Source of the DNA: Pterobdella sp. o SKG-2022
Lineage: Eukaryota > Annelida > Clitellata > Hirudinida > Piscicolidae
Direction: 5' to 3'
Length of the DNA: 64,000 nucleotides
Assembly: GCA_964035795.1 (NCBI GenBank)
Contig: OZ038324.1
Coordinates: forward strand, 5,542,510 to 5,606,509
Below the pieces are notes generated by a model that did no database searches, was not told the origin of the DNA, and saw nothing but the letters and a program-made list of their open reading frames with translations. Both the position numbers and the translations under genes were made by a program. The first letter of the stretch is position 1, and each line of letters begins with the position of its first letter. This document shows, piece after piece, positions 12,141-25,510 of this stretch.

Positions 12141-15100
12141 TATATATATGGGGTTTGATGTTTATGTGCATGTAAATGTACATGCTAGTATTTTTTTAAA
12201 AATTAGTGTAGGTGATATTCACAAATTATCTTTTCTCCTGATTGGAACATTATTATTTGAAGTATATTAAAGCATAAAACAGCTCTACCCCATATGTCTT
12301 CAGGGTTAAAACTTTGAAAAACTACGAAAATTAAGATTGTAATTCTGTGAAATATGTCCCATGAATCACTTCATTCTGTTTTCCCATTCTACTTTTTTTT
12401 ATTTTTTTGTCTAAAATAAAACTGGCGTGAAAACATTTTTAGAAAATAAAAGCAGAAATGGTGTGTGTGGATTGTTTGGGCGGTCTGTCATAAAGGCCAA
12501 GAAAGTAGGAGTAAAAGTGAAATTAAATAAATGAAAAAGTGAAAAACCTTATACAAAAATGAAACTTCATGGAAAAAATTCCAACTAATTTTAAATAAAT
12601 AAATAAAAATTATTAAAGAAAATCAAATACAGATTGTAGTTCTCAAAATAGAAACTGAATGAACTGTTATAATCATTAAAGTAATAATTCCTCTAACTGG
12701 TCCCACACTGACCCTGCTACGAGCATCCAGCCGGTCTCCAACCCTCTTGCGCATGGAGACGTGTGGGCTTTTTATAACCTTTGTATTTTCATGTTGATAT
12801 ACATGGAAGAGATAAAAAACGAAAGTAAAACAAAGGAATTGAATTAAAAATATATGACCTCAACAACAAAAATTAAAGAAAAAACAGTTTCTATTTAACA
12901 AAAAAAAAAAATCAAATGATTTGCAAACAGAAAAATTAACTTGTAATATAAAAATGGAAATAAAATTAAAAAATGGAGCAAAAAAAAATAATCTCAAAAC
13001 CAAAATAAATTGTATACAAACAAACAAAATTTCAAAAATAAAAAAAATACGGAAGAGTGGCGTGTGTAAGGTTGGATTGGAGTTCTATTAAATTATGCAA
13101 CTCACCCGTACAAGATTGATTACTGCTAGTGTTTGGGAAAATTTACATGATAATAAATAACGTATTGAACTTATGTTAAAATATTACTTCAGTATTTATA
13201 TCTGTGTGGGTTTTTAGTGAGATTAGGTGTTGGGATGAGTTAGTGTGGAATATATATGGGTATGACGATGATTATCCGTAGTTAACTTATAGAATATATG
13301 AAATAGGTTTGATAAGAGTTATTTGAAAACAGAAAAAAGAAAAAAACGATGAAAAAACTAATGAAGGGAGTTTTTCGACAAAACTCAACGTTGTTGTTGA
13401 TATGGGCTATTACGGTGTTTTGAAGAAGAATAAGCATAATTAGTGAGAAAGAGGAAGCTGATGATGTGAATGAAATGATGTAGTCGAAGAAACTTGAATA
13501 GTATGTTTAATAAAAATTATTTTAAAAAATTAAAAGAAACAACGAAAATAATAAAAATAATGATGGTGACGGTAATAAAAAAATAAAAAAGAGAGATAAT
13601 GATGCTTGAATAAACTAAATAATGATAGTGATGATGAATGAGTTGAAAAATGAAGTGAAGATAGAGTGGTGAATTTAGAGAACAAATTGAAACAGCAGTG
13701 AGTGATTGATGGCTTTAAAATGATGATTTCAATTAGTTTTTGCAGTTTTTCACTGTAGTTATGATTAAGTTTGATTGGAATTTCAAAAGATTTTTGGTGG
13801 TTTTGCTTTAGGGATTTAAATAGTGGCATTTAGATTGGAAATGTTTAAAAAAACACAAATCTAGAAGGTATCTGGTGTTTTTTTTTTAATTTTAAACCAC
13901 GTTTTATCTGAGAAACAAAATTTCAAGATAATCCCTAAAATAAAAAATTTAAAATAATCAATGAAATGTTAGTTAGAATGAAGATTCTTCCTTAAAAATC
14001 GTTCCTAACAATAAATAACGTTTATAGATATGTCAACAGCAGCTTTGAAAAATTTATTTATGAGAAAATATGATAAAAGAATTTTTCGACTTAACGTTAA
14101 AAGCAAAAAAAAAAATAAATTGAATTTATAAATCTCATCAAATGTGTTAAAAAATGAACTTTTTTCTTGTTTTATCATTTTGTTCAATGAAATTTGTCTT
14201 TAATTTTTAAAAACATGGCATGTTTAATACAAAATTAAAGACCAAAAAACATTATTTTTGTTTTGTTGAGTTATATTACTAAAAAAGACAACGGTATGAA
14301 AAAATTAATGAAAATAAAAATATGTGTAAAAATAAATCTAATCGAAAAAAAATACTAAATCAACAACATAAAATAATATTTCTTATCAATACCATAAAAA
14401 AAATGAGAAAAATAATGAAATAAACAATAGTACAAAAACAATAAAAATACCGGAGACGATCTGCTTAAAATATTGAAAATGCTTTCTCATTAATGGTTAA
14501 GTCACAAAAAAGCTATAGTTATTTCGACGGAAGTTATTCCAAAATGATAAACCAAAAACCATGCATAGTGCAAAAATAATGCAATAAAACATGCTCAAAC
14601 TCTTTTCTTAATTATTCTCACTAAGAGTAAAATTCATCCACAAAGTATAGTGAGAAATATTATTCACTGGAATTATGAGAACAGAACGTCAAAACTCAAT
14701 TGAAAATTGTGAGTACACAGGGAACATAAGACATTTTCAATAATCCCGGGTTCTCTTAACATTTGAATCTGAGCACAAGGATCTATATCTGATAAGTTGC
14801 ACTATTTATGTTTGATTCATGGTGAGTGAATACATTTTCATGTTGATATGCTCTGAAGTTTATCTTCATTTGTTTATTGGTTGGAGTAATTTTTCGCTCA
14901 ATTGAATTTTTTCTGAGTTTTCTTGTTTTTTTTTATTTTTTCCTATTTATTTAAATAAAATTTTTTTTCAATAAATTAGAATACTTAAGTTTGTATTGGG
15001 GGTCAAAGTAGAAGGTTTGATGATTAAATATGAATAAAAATAATGTTCCAATCATTAATGATAAAACTATGCCACTATTTTAGAAAATAAATACATATGT

Positions 15101-16456
15101 TAGTTCAAAAAAAAACGATAAAACTGTCTTCAATAATAATGATAGTTCTTATCATTATAACAAAATACATGCATGCATAACCTTTGACAATACCATTTAT
15201 ACTCCTGTTAACCATCATATTAACGACGAAAATAATGATAAAGTTGAGATAAAAACTTTATGTTGCTGTGTTAATTATTCTCGAGGCAGAGTTAGTCCAA
15301 TGTCTCCCATATTTAAAGTCCGTCTGATTTACAGCAAGGCTTAGATGCCCCATGTCTACTGACTGTTGTAAGTTTGCAGAAAAAACGTTTATTTTTGCCA
15401 TTTAAATATGAGTTTTAAATGTGGAAAAATGTGTTTGCAGTATTTTTTTATCTTGCAAAATTTGTTTTTAATAAAAATTTTAAAAAATAACAAAAACGAT
15501 AAAAACAACAAAAGCGGTAACAATAGATGAAAAGAGAGTTGAATCATTATATAGCAATTCACTTTTAATGGGACTCATGAACAGGAAATAAAAGATCATA
15601 AATAGAAGCAAGATTTTATTTAAATATGGCAACATTTTAAATGAAAATACTTAATAAAAGTTTTTTTATTGTCCCCAAAACACTTGGTCAATGTTTTTTG
15701 GCTGACTGTTAGAGAAAAAAAAACAGGTTAATATATCACCTTTGAAAAGAAGGAAATGCTTTTGCTGCCAAAAATTAACGAAAATATCAAATGCGACAAA
15801 AAAACAAAACCTTATCTACTCATGAATATTTTATGTGTGTGTCCAAATAGCAATTTATGCTTTCCATAGTAATATCAAGTTGAATTCTTCATAATAAAAA
15901 TAATGATAAAAAAAATTATTTCTGTAAATATCAATAAAATTTTATACTTTATCACAAAAACAGGAAAATGAGAAAATTTTTATAACAATTAAAACAACTA
16001 CGTGATCATAATAAAAAAATAAATTGTATCCTTGATATTGATGAAGGCATACATTATAATTTGCACAAGTTTTGACAGTCATAAAAAACCTGAAAATACG
16101 CAATAAATGTATCTAAACATTTAATGAGATTTTTTTGTGGTTTTAAATCGAGTTATTCAGAAAAGTGTGTCAAATCTTTTCAAAACTCTCATTGACAACA
16201 TCGCCAACCACAAGAGCTGATACTGAGTGGTCCTGTAGACTATATAATGTTGTTATACCATTCTCAACAAAAACAGAAACTTTGATTAATCTTTGCCTAA
16301 TATAATTTCTTCTAAAGAATATAATTGTTTTAAACTTTTTGAACACTAACACGCCTCATTTCTTTCAAATCACCACTTTTTTTTATGTCCTTAGAATTTC
16401 TTCATTACACGCCAAAAACCTTTCTTAAGCCCCTTCCATAATCATCATTTTTCCAT
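12141..16456. other. AT-rich intergenic stretch
   Basis: No supported gene. Long A-rich and T-rich runs and short broken frames dominate. The single conspicuous feature is a GC-richer island at about 12700-12770, listed separately. Confidence 0.5.
12702..12767. other. GC-rich island: structured RNA or short exon
   Basis: CCCACAC at 12702-12708 pairs with GTGTGGG at 12761-12767. Immediately inside, GTCTCC at 12734-12739 pairs with GGAGAC at 12755-12760 around a 15-nt loop. The 66-nt closed fold stands in a very AT-rich desert. The 7-bp closing stem is tRNA-like in length, but no T-loop is present. Alternatively the minus strand reads MRKRVGDRLDARSRVSVGP followed by a GTTAGA donor-like site, which would suit a short Arg-rich exon. 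I cannot decide between these. Confidence 0.3.
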
Positions 16457-16616
16457 CTCCCTCATCACCACCTCACTGCATCGCCAACCTAACATCCCTC
16501 ATCACCACCTCACTGCATCGCCAACCTAACATCCCTCATCACCACCTCACTGCATCGCCAACCTAACATCCCTCATCACCACCTCACTGCATCGCCAACC
16601 TAACATCCCTCACCAC
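16457..16616. repeat. 37-bp minisatellite, 4.3 copies
   Basis: Virtually identical 37-bp units start at 16457, 16494, 16531 and 16568, with a partial fifth from 16605. The unit begins ATCCCTCATCACCACCTCAC and ends CGCCAACCTAAC. The near identity implies recent duplication. Confidence 0.95.
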
Positions 16617-17289
16617 CACACGTGAGCAATACAAACATACAACACTCAGGCACTAAAAAGTTCCAACAGTGAGCATCGCTTCGTCATTAGAGAACCAAAA
16701 CACCACCCACCACACGCAGATATGGCTTCTTTATGGTGAACTGAAAATCCTCAAACAACAAAAAAACAGACCACGTGAAAGGATAGTTAAGCTTTAAGAG
16801 CATTTATTTATGCCCGTCTAACCCTCTTTTTGACCATTTGCCATTTTTTATGAATGTATCGCATTTTTTTATTTCAAAATCGCATTTTTCTCTATAAAAC
16901 CGTTCTAGGAATGATTCCCTTGCAATCTTCCTAATGCATTTTATTGCCTTTGCTTAGTTTTTAGTGTCAAATTACGTTTGAAAATGAAATTTTTCAAATT
17001 CTGGTGGGGTTTTTAAGTTTTCCAATTTCTTTCTTTGATTACCATGAAAAATTTTTTGTGAAGGTCCATTGTGATTTTTTTTTGGCTTATAAATATATTT
17101 TTTTCAATTTTAGATATTATAATATTAATAGCTTTTTAGGAACATCTTTTACTGCTAATAATGATATGAATATTAAAATTCATAGAAACAAGATACCCTG
17201 AAAATTATATACTATATAAAGGTAATTATTTCTGTTCTGCATTATTTACATTATATCCTACATCCACTGTTGTTTCGCTTTTGATACTT

Positions 17290-17630
17290 CAAAAACAGAA
17301 CCTCTAGTGAGCGGAGCAGCATCAACAGCTCAGCGAAAAAACTCATCTTCTCGTTGTGCCGGGTGTACATTCCAACAGAAGTTTCAGAGGTTCTAAACCA
17401 CGTAAGCTTCCAACCACAAAGCATTTCGAAAATCCATCCATCATTTTTTACTGCTCACCAAAAGTCACAAACAACTCGAAGCTGCAAGTTATTTTTGTTA
17501 CTCGCTCCAAGAAGTGTCGAAATAGTCTGGAAATTGGCGCTTAACAACAACGTCAACATCAACAGCATCAACACTTATGGAAGTGATATTTGGTGGAAGA
17601 ATGTGAGAAAAAAGCGTGGTTAAAAGTACA
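17290..17630 (+). other. GC-richer patch, possible exon remnant
   Basis: Two plus-strand frames and one minus-strand frame are open across this patch, which is clearly less AT-rich than its surroundings. One plus frame reads FRGSKPRKLPTTKHFENPS and later LQVIFVTRSKKCRNSLE, which looks protein-like. I do not recognise it and see no clear splice sites. It could be a decayed exon, a UTR or an old repeat. Confidence 0.2.
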
Positions 17631-17810
17631 ACACACCACTTTTTTTCTACACAAGTAAAAACTCTATAAAAATACACAAAAACTTTCAAGATGAAAGGTT
17701 GCAAAAAAAATAAAAATTAATTTTTCTAGCGTAAAACTTTTTCTAAAGAAAGAACGTTAAAACCTGCACAAAGAATGGAGCATAAAAAAAAGTACTCTGC
17801 CAATTCTATG

Positions 17811-17912
17811 ACGATGTGGATGATGACGATGAAGACGAAGACGACGATGAAGATGATAACGATGTGGATGATGACGATGAAGATGACGATGATAATGACA
17901 ATGATGATGATG
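17811..17912 (+). repeat. Duplicated GAT/GAC tract, acidic frame
   Basis: A unit of about 48 bp starting ACGATGTGGATGATGACGAT occurs twice in tandem (about 17811 and 17859). The plus frame is open from about 17787 to 17940. It encodes a run of Asp and Glu and then ADERV before a GTAAGG donor-like sequence. It is probably simple repeat, but an acidic exon is possible. Confidence 0.4.
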
Positions 17913-19319
17913 CTGATGAACGTGTGGTAAGGACACTTTAAACATGGGAATGATAATGGCAGAGATACGGACAATAAAAAAATAAAATGCCGAAAATTGA
18001 TAAGATGTGATAAAAAAGAGTGCATATGATGATTAGAAATATAGAATGACGAAATTCCAGTATACAATAATATATTGATAAAACCCTAATAACATAAAAA
18101 ATAATAAAAAAAATAGTGATAAAATAACAAAACTAAGAAAAAAAATGAAAAAATTAAGAATAATTTAAACAAAAAAAAAATTGAGGAAAAAGCATGAAAG
18201 ACCACAAAAATAAGATGAACTCATGTTAGGTTAAATACTCGAGAAGATAATGCTAGTAAAGAAGACAATTGGCATGTGGAGATATTTAAAATTTTGTCTG
18301 AAAGATTAATGTAAGAACAAAAAGATGGTATAATTTGACTGGATTTTTAAAGTATTTCTAATTGAGTTCAAAATTTTCATTGTGCGATCAACACTATTTG
18401 TTTGAATGGAGGCACTGTTGTGGTTATGAGTTACATTGAAAACAACAAGAAAAAACGTTAAAAAGAAGCAAAACTAATTTTAAATAATAAAAAATTAAAT
18501 TAAATTAAAATAAGAAACTTTAAAAACAGAAACACAAAAAATATTTTATTTTACATTTAAACAAATTACCGGTTGAATAATTCACTTTGAAAAATGCCGT
18601 CCAATTTAAAAGACTATACAAGTTAAATGAATGTAGTTTTGAAATTGGAGTTTACGCATATTAGAAAATTTGAACCTTTCCCCAGAGAGATGATCTAATT
18701 TTGAAACAATTTTTCCAGAATTGAAATTTTTTTCCAGCTATTTTTCTCCATAAAAAAATTAGAAAAATTTTTTCAAAGACTTACATCTGTTTTAAACCGA
18801 TTAAAAGATTTTTCTGCTTAAAAATATTTCAAAACTGCTTTTAGTTAAAAAATAATACAAATATTCTCAGTGTAGAAAACTGTGTTTTCAATAAAAATTT
18901 TAGTGAAAAAATATTTGGAAAATGTTTTAAAAACAACTCACAAGTGACTGAGAGCATAATTTTGAGCGCTTTGCAATCTTAATTATCTGCCACCAATAAA
19001 TACAAGATGTACTGTTTTTTAAATATCACTCACAAACACACACACTCACACACACCTAATACACAAATTTTCACACGCGTAAACATCTTCACACGCTTAC
19101 ACTCACATGTGGTCTCTGAAAAAAAAATCAAATTTAATGTGAATTGTGTGCATGTCAATTTTTTCTACATGCATCATTTTTGAATTATTTTCAACTCCAA
19201 CATCACGTGATCAACTTATTATAGAATAAGCGTGAGAGAAGTTGAGGGTGAAGAACTACTGGTTCAACAAGAGTGTGTATGTTGAGATTGGAAGGAATGA
19301 GTCTGCGTTGGGATTTAGT

Positions 19320-19560
19320 GTATAGGGGTTTGCGGTAGAATTTGTTGTGTGGTGTGTTGTGTGAGGTGCTTCCATGTTGTTCTGTGTGGTGGTGTTGTAT
19401 TTTGATGTTTGATGTGTGGTAGTGTTGTGTGTGGTGGTGTTGCGTGTGGTGACGTTGTGCGTTGTGGTGTGTGTGGGGGGAGAGGGGGGTTGTTCTGTGG
19501 TGGTGTTGCGTGTGGTAGTGTAGTGTGTGGTGGTGCTGTGTCTTGTAGTGGTAAATAGTG
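19320..19560. repeat. G/T-rich degenerate tandem repeat
   Basis: Repeated TGTGTGGTGGTGTTG-like units with variable spacing. The Thr/His/Asn minus-strand frame is a by-product. Confidence 0.65.
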
Positions 19561-20781
19561 GAATTTGTATCGTCTTATGTTTCATTGTTTTGTATTGTAT
19601 TCTATTTTGTCCATTGTGTCGCTTTATGTTTTCAATGTTATACATCGTTATTGTTGCTATGTACCTAGTTCAAAATAACGTAAAAATGAATGAAAAAGAG
19701 AAATAAGTTCATTAGAAGTATCATAGTAGATCGTATTAGAGTGGAAACAAAAGAAAACAAATCAAAGAAACAAGTTTGGGACTAAAAAATTTCAACTTAA
19801 GAAACAGTGAAAGACAGTAAAACTAATTTCAGTAGGATTATTTTATCAATTGTTAATGATTTTGATTATTTTTCATTATTTAGTCGTTTAATTTTAATTA
19901 CTTTCAAGTGAAGTCATTTTATGTGCAGTGTAAAATTTGATGGTTAATCGACTCATATGGCGTAATTGGGACTTTGTTTTTATTGAAGGATTTATTGAGA
20001 AATTAATTTCTCCACTGTTTTCAGTTCGAATTTTGGAGAATTTTTTTTTGTTTAAAGATAAATTTTTTATATTTAAAAAAAATTATTTTTAAGAATTGCT
20101 TTAATCGCATATTTTGACCAACATAAAAAGGTAAAATGCGTTATAACTTAATAAAAAACAGCGAAACATACGCATCAAATAAAATGCCTTTGTCCACACA
20201 ACCAGAAAAATAAAAAAAGAATCAAAAAATAATTTTAAAAAAATAAAAACTAAGACTGAAAAATAAAAGCTGGAAAAACTTGTATAAAAAAGCAATCCTG
20301 ACTGAAACAAAAAAATAAGAAACTTGTAAAAAAAATCAAAATGAAAAACACACATAAAGCCACATAAACACACTTTTAATAATAGTAATGTAAGTTTATA
20401 TAGCGCCCAAGAAAGTAACTGAGGCTGAAAAAAAACCACTCCTACACACATATGAACAAGTATTCACGCACATTTGCACATACACTCACACATAGCCATC
20501 CGCACTTACTGACAATGGATTTTCACACACACAAATATCTTAATTCAAAGACGTACTTGAAAAAGAATTAAAATCTTAAATATATACATACTCACAACTA
20601 CCCACACACACACTCGTACACAAATATATGCAAGCGTCTTTTTCACATTTTCACATATGGAAAACACACACACGCACAAATGCATATGAAACACTCGAAA
20701 GAAACACGTGCGCATTGGCGCTTGAAAATTAAGTGAACATCGTCCCACATTGGAATAATTGAAGACGCCAGCTTGTATACC

Positions 20782-21003
<222 letters not shown>

Positions 21004-21947
21004 ATCGTTTTTTTATATGCACATGTGTTTTCGCATTTTATTTGCCAATAAGAGAACATTTGTTTGTCGATTTTTCTCGACTTCATATGTTTTGGTGTTT
21101 ATGATTTTTTCAAATTTGATTATTTGTGTGCTTGTGTGTTATGCATGCACTAGCCTCTCAAATTCATCACCAAATCTGTGCACTTCTAGGTGCATGTGAG
21201 ATGGCAAAACGTTATTTTTCTGCATTGAACCTTCCTTTATCTTTGCTGATAAAAATTAACTATTTTTTAGTTTCATAAATATTATTACTATTAAAAATTT
21301 TTCCATTTTATAATAATGCTAAACTAGTTTTAAAATTATTTTTTTAATGCAAAAAATAATTTTTAAATATAGTTCTCTTCGTTTTGTTCCAAATGAACAT
21401 TTCGTATTTTTTTGGTATGGTTTGTAATTCAAAAATTTTGAAATTTCACAATGAAAATCAGTTGTCAGAAAAGATTAAGAGAGAGGAATCCTTTAGAGAA
21501 ATACACAGTCGACATTCTCGACAAATTTTACAACATTTTTCCATTTCAAATCAAACCCAATCTATTCAAAAATCTTTCATTCGTACAAAAAAAAACATCA
21601 AAACTATAAGTTATCAGTAAACCCTAAATTCGAATATTACAGAAGTATCTAAAAAGTTAAACGATATAATCATTAAAATTAATAAAATTTTAAAAAATTG
21701 AATTTTTATTTTTTCAAAAAGAGTTGGTTAATAGTTATGATAATAAAATATTCAAAGCTAAGAGGCTGATCTTCAAGTCCAATCAAACAAGGCTCATTTC
21801 AATGCTCACAGCATGCACCAAGTGCATTGAGTTATGTATTAATTGATCTCCAAACCACCCACCTTCAATCTTTCAATCTTTTCTTCACTTTCGCTTTCAT
21901 CTTCTCGACTCAAAAAAGCGGGAATTGGAGGAGAAAAGTTCTTCAAA

Positions 21948-22124
21948 ATGGCGGCAAAACTTGTAGGAAAGCTTGCAGCAAGTTCTTTGTATGGTTTAGT
22001 TGTTGTTTGGGGGGTGTTTTGTGTTGATTTTGTTTTGGTTTTTGTTGTCGTCTGTAACGTGTTGAAGGACATCCTTTATATCTGCGTAAATAAGACAATG
22101 TTTAAACTAATGAATTTCTATTGA
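21948..22124 (+). CDS. Doubtful short hydrophobic ORF
   Basis: An ATG in a good context (CAAAATGGCGGC) opens 58 codons reading MAAKLVGKLAASS and then a hydrophobic stretch rich in Val and Phe that could span a membrane. The T-rich base composition alone can produce such hydrophobicity. CAAAATGGCGGC is also a YY1-type motif that recurs elsewhere in the window. I would not treat it as a gene without transcript evidence. Confidence 0.13.
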   Translation: MAAKLVGKLAASSLYGLVVVWGVFCVDFVLVFVVVCNVLKDILYICVNKTMFKLMNFY

Positions 22125-24741
22125 GCTATTGAATCAAAAGATATAAGAAGAATATAGTATGGCCACTTAAAATGTTCTACAGGTTGTTAATTCAATAAGT
22201 TTTTTGACTGTCAACAAACCATCATGCTATAACTTTTTCAGTTATTTAATAACTTTTCCACACATCCATAGGTTTAAATACTCGTTTTCAACTCCAATGA
22301 CACACTAAATGACCTAATGAAGCACAATTATAAAAAACCCATGATCACGTACAATGGTACTCGATAATGTAAGGTAATCTTACGACAGCCCTCAAACATT
22401 CTTTAATTAAATGAAACTTCATATTTTTTATGCATGAAAAATTTACACAAAAAAACTAAGATGTTTATTCAACTTAATATTTGGAGGTTTGAAATGGTAT
22501 AACCATCAAATGAATCTCAGTTGAACTTCACCGTGGATAAGAACAAACTCAATCCCGGCTAAAAAAAACTCTCAAAATGAAACAAACAACTACAAAAAAC
22601 CTCAATTATGAAACTCTTCATCTGCTAAAAACCCAAAAAACCCGAAACGAACAAACGAACCTTCGTTCAACCCCCTATAAATCTACCTTGGACACACGCC
22701 CAACTTTAAATATTCATAAATTTTCTTCAAAAGGATTTTGAAGTTTCCCTCCAAGTTAAAAGTTTTTTTGATTTCTAGATTTCTTTTTATTTTTAAAGTA
22801 ATTTATTATATTTTTTTTATTTAAAAGCTTTTTTGTTATTTTTTTGAATAATCTTAACCGATAAATATCCATTTTAAAAAAAAAATTTTTAAATTGCTTC
22901 ACATTTAAATTTCTATCAACTTTAATGTAATCCCTTCAAACAATTTCTCCTTCATTATCCTCTTCTTTCAAATACTTCATTCAAAAATCAAAATTGTCAA
23001 ACAACAAAGAAATGTTTTCTTAAAAAAACAAAAACTCATCCTATCTTTCAAAACACAAATGGCTTCAAAAATGTATCGATAAAAATGAACTTGCAGAGCC
23101 ACTGAGCAAAATTTCTCCCACAAATCATAAGAATTCTACTCCAACACCGCTCAAGCAACATTGGCCAATTTACCCATTACATTATCACATTAGAAAATTT
23201 TAGAGACTTATTTTATTTTTTGTGTTTTCGCCATGTAAGGGTCACTAGTTTTCTTCGTTTTTATACTACTTCAATACGATAATAACAAAATAGACGCAAA
23301 AAAAATAGTAAAAAATAGATTAAAAAAAATAACTTCAACAACAAAAAAAATTAAAAAAAATGAAACTTTTCAAAGACTGTATTGTTCAAAATAAAAACAT
23401 TGTTTTATGATAAGACTAAACTTATCCCAAACTTTTGTTTCTCAATAGAATTATCAACAAATTTCTCAACTTTGATGTTTAAAAAAAAACAATAAATAGA
23501 ATTTAAAATAAAACAACAGTAAACAACAACAATCCAGCAATAAAATCATTAACACAAGCAACAGATGAAACAAGGCAGACGAGCCAAACAGACACAAATC
23601 TTCATTTACAAAGTCATTTCGTTGAATTTTTTCCACATAAAACCTCTGTAATTTTCCAATGCGATTAATTATGAATTATTCAAGAGTTTCAAGTTCTAAT
23701 TCCTAATCACTCTCTTCCACGTTCTCACGCCAACATCCTCTTCTTCATCCTCATCATTTTTTATTTTTTTCCATTTTTTCAATTTTCATTTTTTTCACCA
23801 ACATTATCATTATTGTTATCGTTTCCACCATCATCATTATCACCATCATCATTGTCAGCATCATCATCATCATCATGGTTCTACTCATCATCGTCGTCAT
23901 CGTCCTCACCCCCATAATATAATGGTACCATTATCGTATGTATTTTTAATGTTAAAGAACCTAAAACGTTGTCACCATGCAATCCGCTCATTTGTTTCCA
24001 TGTTCAATAACGTAAAAAACATTTTTAAATCAGGTTCATTAATAGAAAAAAATTCAATTTAAAATTTTCAAAAAAATAAAAATAACTTTGATTAAAAACA
24101 AAGCAAAAAAAAATTTTAGTTTAAATAAGAAATAGATGAATGAGTACAAGCTGAACTAAGATTTGTCAATACAAGATATCAGCATAAGGCATATAGCCAC
24201 CAATGTGGAGAAGCACAATAATGTAAAAAATAGCACAAAAACACAAAAAAATAAACAAAAATAAACAAAAAACAAACGAAAAAATGGAAAACAAATAAAA
24301 AAAAATTGAATATTCAACCAAAACGAAACAAAAATTAGCCAAAGAAATCATAAGAAATGGGAAATCCTCCATGAAATGGTTCTATTGAAGACTCTTGAGG
24401 GGCAAATTAACTCAATTAATAGTCTCAGTTTTTATTCGATTATTATGTTTCATTTTTTTTCTATGTTTTTCAATTTTTTTTAATTAAATATTTTCAAAAT
24501 AATTTTTAGTTTTTATTGTTGTTATAATTGTTTACTACATTATGCATAAATTAATTTTTTGTTATTGCTTTTCAATTATTTAAACCTTTTTAATTTTTTC
24601 ATTATAAATATTTTTTTCAATGAAAAAATTTTGGAAACCCCCAATGAACTGTTTTATTACTTGCACATTTTGTTTTGTGCATCTCAACCTTCAAACTTTC
24701 TATTGTTGATTAAAAAATAATGACATGAAGCTATCAATGAA

Positions 24742-24842
24742 TGTCATCCTCATTATCATCATCATCATCCTCATCCTCATCATCATCATCATTATTCTCA
24801 TCATCATCATCATCCTCATCATCATCATCATCATCATCACAT
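24742..24842. repeat. (ATC)n/(CTC)n microsatellite
   Basis: ATC and ATT/CTC trinucleotides, imperfect. The poly-Ile and poly-Ser frames are artefacts. Confidence 0.85.
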
Positions 24843-25376
24843 CACATCATCATTCTCATCACCATCGTCATTATCATCATTCTCATCTCCTTCATCATCA
24901 TCATACTCTTCTTCATCACCAATGGTTTCGAACTCAAAAATAACGAGTTTATCAACCTTCCGGTTTCTACACACATGCTACGTTATTTTGAACCAAAAAC
25001 ACAAAAAAGATTCTGAGCAAAATCTTCATAAACAAGACTGTACAGTTCAAGTGAAATAATTTTTTTCAAGTGTTTTCAGGAAATGGCTCATTTTTCGAGT
25101 TAAAAATACATACGCGATTTTTTTTCTCATTTTTACGTATTCTTTTTCATTAGAAAAACTTGGATAAAAAAAACTATATCAAACGAAAAATGAAATAGGT
25201 AGAAAAATATATGACATAAATAAAATAATATTGGAACTAAATATAAGAATAAAAATGGAAATTTAACACAAGATAATTTTAAAAAATTCAATGGACATAA
25301 ATAAAAATCAAAATACTTTTTTTAAAAATTCACAAAAATAGTTATTAAAGAAAACAACAAAATTCCGTATGGGTGT

Positions 25377-25510
25377 AGTCAGTTGTTTGCATACGTCGAC
25401 TGAAGTTCACAGATTAGCAATGCTAATACGATCACCTTTGAATCAGTGATTCAGGTGATTTGCCTATAATCGAACCCACACCCTTTGGCTGGATGAGTGG
25501 GTGTGAATTC
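25377..25510 (-). mobile_element. Possible second tRNA-type SINE fragment
   Basis: On the minus strand, GGGTTCGATTATAGG (around 25462-25478) resembles a degenerate B-box. A non-repetitive body follows. No convincing A-box is found upstream, and no second copy of this family was seen in the window. Confidence 0.2.

Larger units (their letters stand above)
16617..20781. other. AT-rich intergenic stretch
   Basis: No convincing gene. It contains a GC-richer patch with several open frames (17290-17630), an Asp/Glu-type GAT tract (17811-17912), (CA)-rich scatter at 19030-19100 and a G/T-rich tract at 19320-19560. Confidence 0.5.

Noticed and set aside
16457..16616. CRISPR-like regular repeats
   Set aside because: Units are contiguous with no unique spacers, in a eukaryotic context, so this is a minisatellite.
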